The notes under the pieces are model-generated. The model was not told the DNA's origin. It saw nothing but the letters and a program-made list of their open reading frames with translations, and made no database searches. Position numbers and translations under genes: made by a program. DNA of 64,000 nucleotides from Zerene cesonia. Taxonomy: Eukaryota > Arthropoda > Insecta > Lepidoptera > Pieridae. Location: NCBI RefSeq assembly GCF_012273895.1, contig NC_052130.1:3596001-3660000 (forward strand). The letters are read 5' to 3'. Below are positions 61,001-64,000 of this stretch, piece after piece; within the stretch, counting starts at the first letter, position 1; each line of letters opens with the position of its first letter.

Positions 61001-62999
61001 GATTTTGGTGTATATTTATTAGAAGAGTGAGACGTTAATGATTTGTTCTTTTTGTAAAATTGATATGTGTATTACTGTATTTTGTGTAATTGATTGTAAT
61101 ATATATATACGTGTATGGATAGGCATGCTGTGTATTTTTTTTACTAAATAGTTAATGGGAAGTATCTACAAAATACTTTTAGGCAGATATTATAAGGTAA
61201 TTGTAAAGTATATTTCGTACAAACGTTTGAATATGTTAAAAATAAACTCTGCTGAACCAGATTAAGACTAAGTAGGTAATAAATATGTATAAACTCCCAC
61301 GTGTTAAATAATTTAAATAGCTACAATATGTACATTGCACATAACACATAATAAGATTACAACATTCAAATAAATAACATCTCATTTACCAGCTAAATAA
61401 AGCACATTCAAATTGTTGCGATTAATTATTCAAAACAGAAGTTGAATCATACGGGAAGTTGCACGACTTCCGAGGTGTAGACAAATGCGGCCATCTGAGT
61501 GATGGAGTGACTGGCTCTAATCCCAGGTGACGACTGACTCCAATTAGACGGCGAGCATTCATCTTCCCCGCCCTCGGATGCGAATATATTTTTTTTAATA
61601 TGGAACAGTATTAACCTGGTTGGTAGCACATTTTCTTTTTAATTTTGTGTGTGGCCAGTATGTTTCATACCGGTAACTTCCTTTTTCGAATTTGTTTTAA
61701 TTTAAAATGGTCCTGAAAGCTGCACTTTAGAATATAATAATATTTGACACAGAACATTTTATGAAGTATTATAGAAAGAATTAAATGTAATTAATCTGAA
61801 AATAATTAAAATACTTTTATCTTTAATCCAATTACAAATCTAAATGTATCCAGAATATTGACTCATATATTTTAAATAACTAAAGTATTTATATCCTCGA
61901 ATTTTATCGAAAAACAATACAGTCTATGCTAATATAAATACGCAAAAGGGAATAAGTAGCAGAATGTAATAAATCATAGAATGATACAGCAAAACGGATT
62001 GCAAGGGTCATAACCCAAGGGATGGTATCATAAAGGGATTACAGAGACGGTTAAACCCTTTCAAACTTAATTTGTTTGTTAATTTTTCTCTCCGCGTTTA
62101 TTAGACAAGATTAGGGACCCATGATTATAAAACAATTTACTTTGTTATGATTTTTATGAAGGAATTTTTATGAACAAAATTATAAAGGTTAATTTTTGAC
62201 CTTTGCTTGAGACAAAGAATTATCCTATCGATATAAAAACAATAGAAAATCAGCTCTCTTTCATATATTAATCAACATATTGTATAAATATTGCAATTTA
62301 ATTATAGGTTAATTCTATTTCAATACGATATTTTTTTATTCGATACCTAATAATATATGTTATAAATTCGAAAGTACGTTTGTTTGTTTGTCTTTCTTTT
62401 TCATCACAACGGTTTTGTAGCAGGGTATTGTGTCTGAAGAGAGATTTTTACTTCCTTTGACTACGTTAGTGAAACTACGAGTTAAAGCTATAACTAATAT
62501 TTTACAGAATATTCAACTGTACCTTATAATTACGCTTTATTACAACTTCCCATACTTCTAATATTCTTTCAAATAATCTAAATGTTCCTGCGTGATTGAT
62601 TATGACTGTAATAGTTAACTGTAAAAATTACAATTTGACACAATATTGTATAGATAAAAAACAAATGTTTTGTAGTTTAGAAATAAAGACTTTAACGGAT
62701 TTTTAACGCGATTTATTTTAGATTAGAATAAATCTATTCTATATTTTGGTCCCAATTCTTTATTCTTGCGTCGCAATAATTTTAGGTAAAAAATGTTACC
62801 TCAATTTGTATGTTTTGCATGGGTGGTACAGACAAGAGCGTTTAAAAAATATGTTTCTATTAATAAAACCTTTGTAGTTTGCATATAGTTTTTCTTTATT
62901 TTTTGTTTGCACACAACTTATATATTCTTATTTTACATGGGTGTTTTCCCTTTTGCTCGTCCTTATAACTTTTTTGTACTGCCCAGTTACCTCAAGTAG

Positions 63000-63140
63000 C
63001 TATATCGTTTTATTTCATATATGATTTCAAGAACTCTTTCACCATTGGATGCTTCTGAGTCCTCAGTGCTATCAAGAGGAGCTATATCAATTTTAGCTTA
63101 TATTTGTACCAGGAGCGAAGTCAGGGCGTACCGCTGCTAA
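63000..63140 (-). repeat. Diverged family D repeat
   Basis: 'agaactctttcaccattgga' and 'tgtaccaggagcgaagtcag'. A further trace, 'cctgggcgaagctgggacaa', lies at 63752-63771. Confidence 0.45.
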
Positions 63141-64000
63141 ACTATATGCCCAAAGATGCAAAAACATTAAAAAATACAAGCACACATCCCCATTTGGTGT
63201 ACACAATACACAATAAAGGCATACAATAAATAGGTACAGGAAACCACATTGTCGAGGCAGGCATGAATCATACGCTGTAACACGATTAGGGAAGCACAAA
63301 TCTTGTTAGCCCACCCTTTTCCACCCTGATACCGTGTGACGTAAACTTTGTGTATGTCGAACAAGTTTATATGTTTAATTTCTGTTTTATAGCATTGAAA
63401 TGCTGTATAAATTAGTTTTTTTTAAATGCTACGGTTTGGTATAATGACGCGTGTTCGGATACCGCCTAGTGATCAATATTTTTCAAGTAGATATTTAAAT
63501 GTTCATAGTTTTACGCTTTTGTTTGTGTTAATGTGTGTGTATGTATATGTGGAGGTGTTGCGTCAAATATATCGATATGATACCTAATTATCTATATGTT
63601 CAAAGAAAGCTGTAGTGGATTAGTGAGTTTGTGACGTTGTATGGGTTAATTTCTGGTTATTCTGATCCGCTTTTTTAACTATTTTAGCAAAAGTAAGACA
63701 CGTTATCTGTAAGTTTGATGGACCATTTTCTATTTTCTTCATATCCTGGTAGATCCTGGGCGAAGCTGGGACAAGCGGCTATTATTGATATATATCTTGG
63801 AATAATTTTTTGGATTAGTTTAGCATAGCTTACATGTGTTAACTTCTTATGATGATAAGAAACAAGCAATAATAATTAAAGCAATCTAGGGGCAGATTTA
63901 TATATCTAGAACCTAATGGAAGAACATAAAGTGTAAATAGTTTTCTTTACGGCTACTTGGTATAAACGTTAGGATCATAGTTACAATCGTAATGTTCAAT

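Larger units (their letters stand above)
52839..64000 (+). other. C15 intron 1 (at least 11.1 kb), possible cis-regulatory sequence
   Basis: AT-rich with few young repeats. A truncated retroposon lies at 57900-58010 and family D traces at about 63000-63140 and 63745-63780. Islands of higher GC and non-repetitive look stand out at about 54020-54260, 58910-59070, 60080-60210, 60600-60950 and 61440-61600. Long introns of developmental homeobox genes often carry enhancers, so these are candidates only. No coding exon is recognised. Confidence 0.5.

Noticed and set aside
52839..64000. Homeobox exon of C15 within the window
   Set aside because: I looked for a WFQNRR-type codon stretch and a Lys/Arg-rich homeodomain start and found none; the exon probably lies beyond 64000.
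1..64000. CRISPR arrays, bacterial operons, plasmid origins or viral genes
   Set aside because: None seen; intron-rich genes and insect repeats show a eukaryotic nuclear locus.

Overview
The window reads as insect nuclear DNA, almost certainly from a moth or butterfly. It is AT-rich, its genes have many short exons with GT-AG introns, and it holds dispersed repeats of kinds typical of Lepidoptera: LINE tails ending in tgatgatgatga, a tRNA-derived SINE, repeats containing 'gcgaagccgg', and a TTAA-flanked MITE. Three runs of exactly 1000 N (2465-3464, 46146-47145, 48983-49982) are assembly gaps of nominal size. Gene structures were built by hand from splice sites, reading frame and comparison between paralogs. 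No alignment or database search was run.

Layout. 1-4023 is repeat-rich intergenic sequence with one gap. 4024-6701 (+) is KCTD9, a BTB/pentapeptide-repeat protein in six exons. 7607-21664 (+) is MTHFSD, a formyltetrahydrofolate cyclo-ligase-like domain plus RRM, in 13 exons. 21665-24504 is 3' flank with a piggyBac-type MITE. 24505-45761 (-) is a head-to-tail array of four paralogous secreted serine protease homologs, called SPH1 (45.8-39.7 kb), SPH2 (38.9-34.3 kb), SPH3 (33.9-30.0 kb) and SPH4 (29.3-24.5 kb) here. 45762-52288 is intergenic, with retroposons and two gaps. 52289-52838 (+) is the first coding exon of C15/clawless, a Tlx/HOX11-type homeobox gene. The rest, to 64000, is its first intron, and the homeobox exon is not in the window.

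The SPH array is the most interesting part. All four genes have intact frames and nearly the same 10-exon plan, with only 395-827 bp between coding regions. In all four, catalytic His57 is Ala (LTSAAC for LTAAHC) and Ser195 is His (NDHGGP for GDSGGP). Asp102, the Ile at the activation site and Asp194 are kept. All four carry an insert of about 50-60 residues just before the dead active-site loop, plus a C-terminal extension of 68-143 residues that differs between copies. In SPH4 the extension is built partly from three acidic micro-exons of 27, 30 and 33 nt, all in the same symmetric phase. This looks like a conserved family of secreted pseudo-proteases with a scaffold, cofactor or binding role; the function itself is not visible in the sequence.

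The other genes have unrelated roles: KCTD9 (ubiquitin-ligase adaptor type), MTHFSD (folate-enzyme-like RNA-binding protein) and C15 (appendage and neural patterning factor in flies). I see no operon-like link between them.
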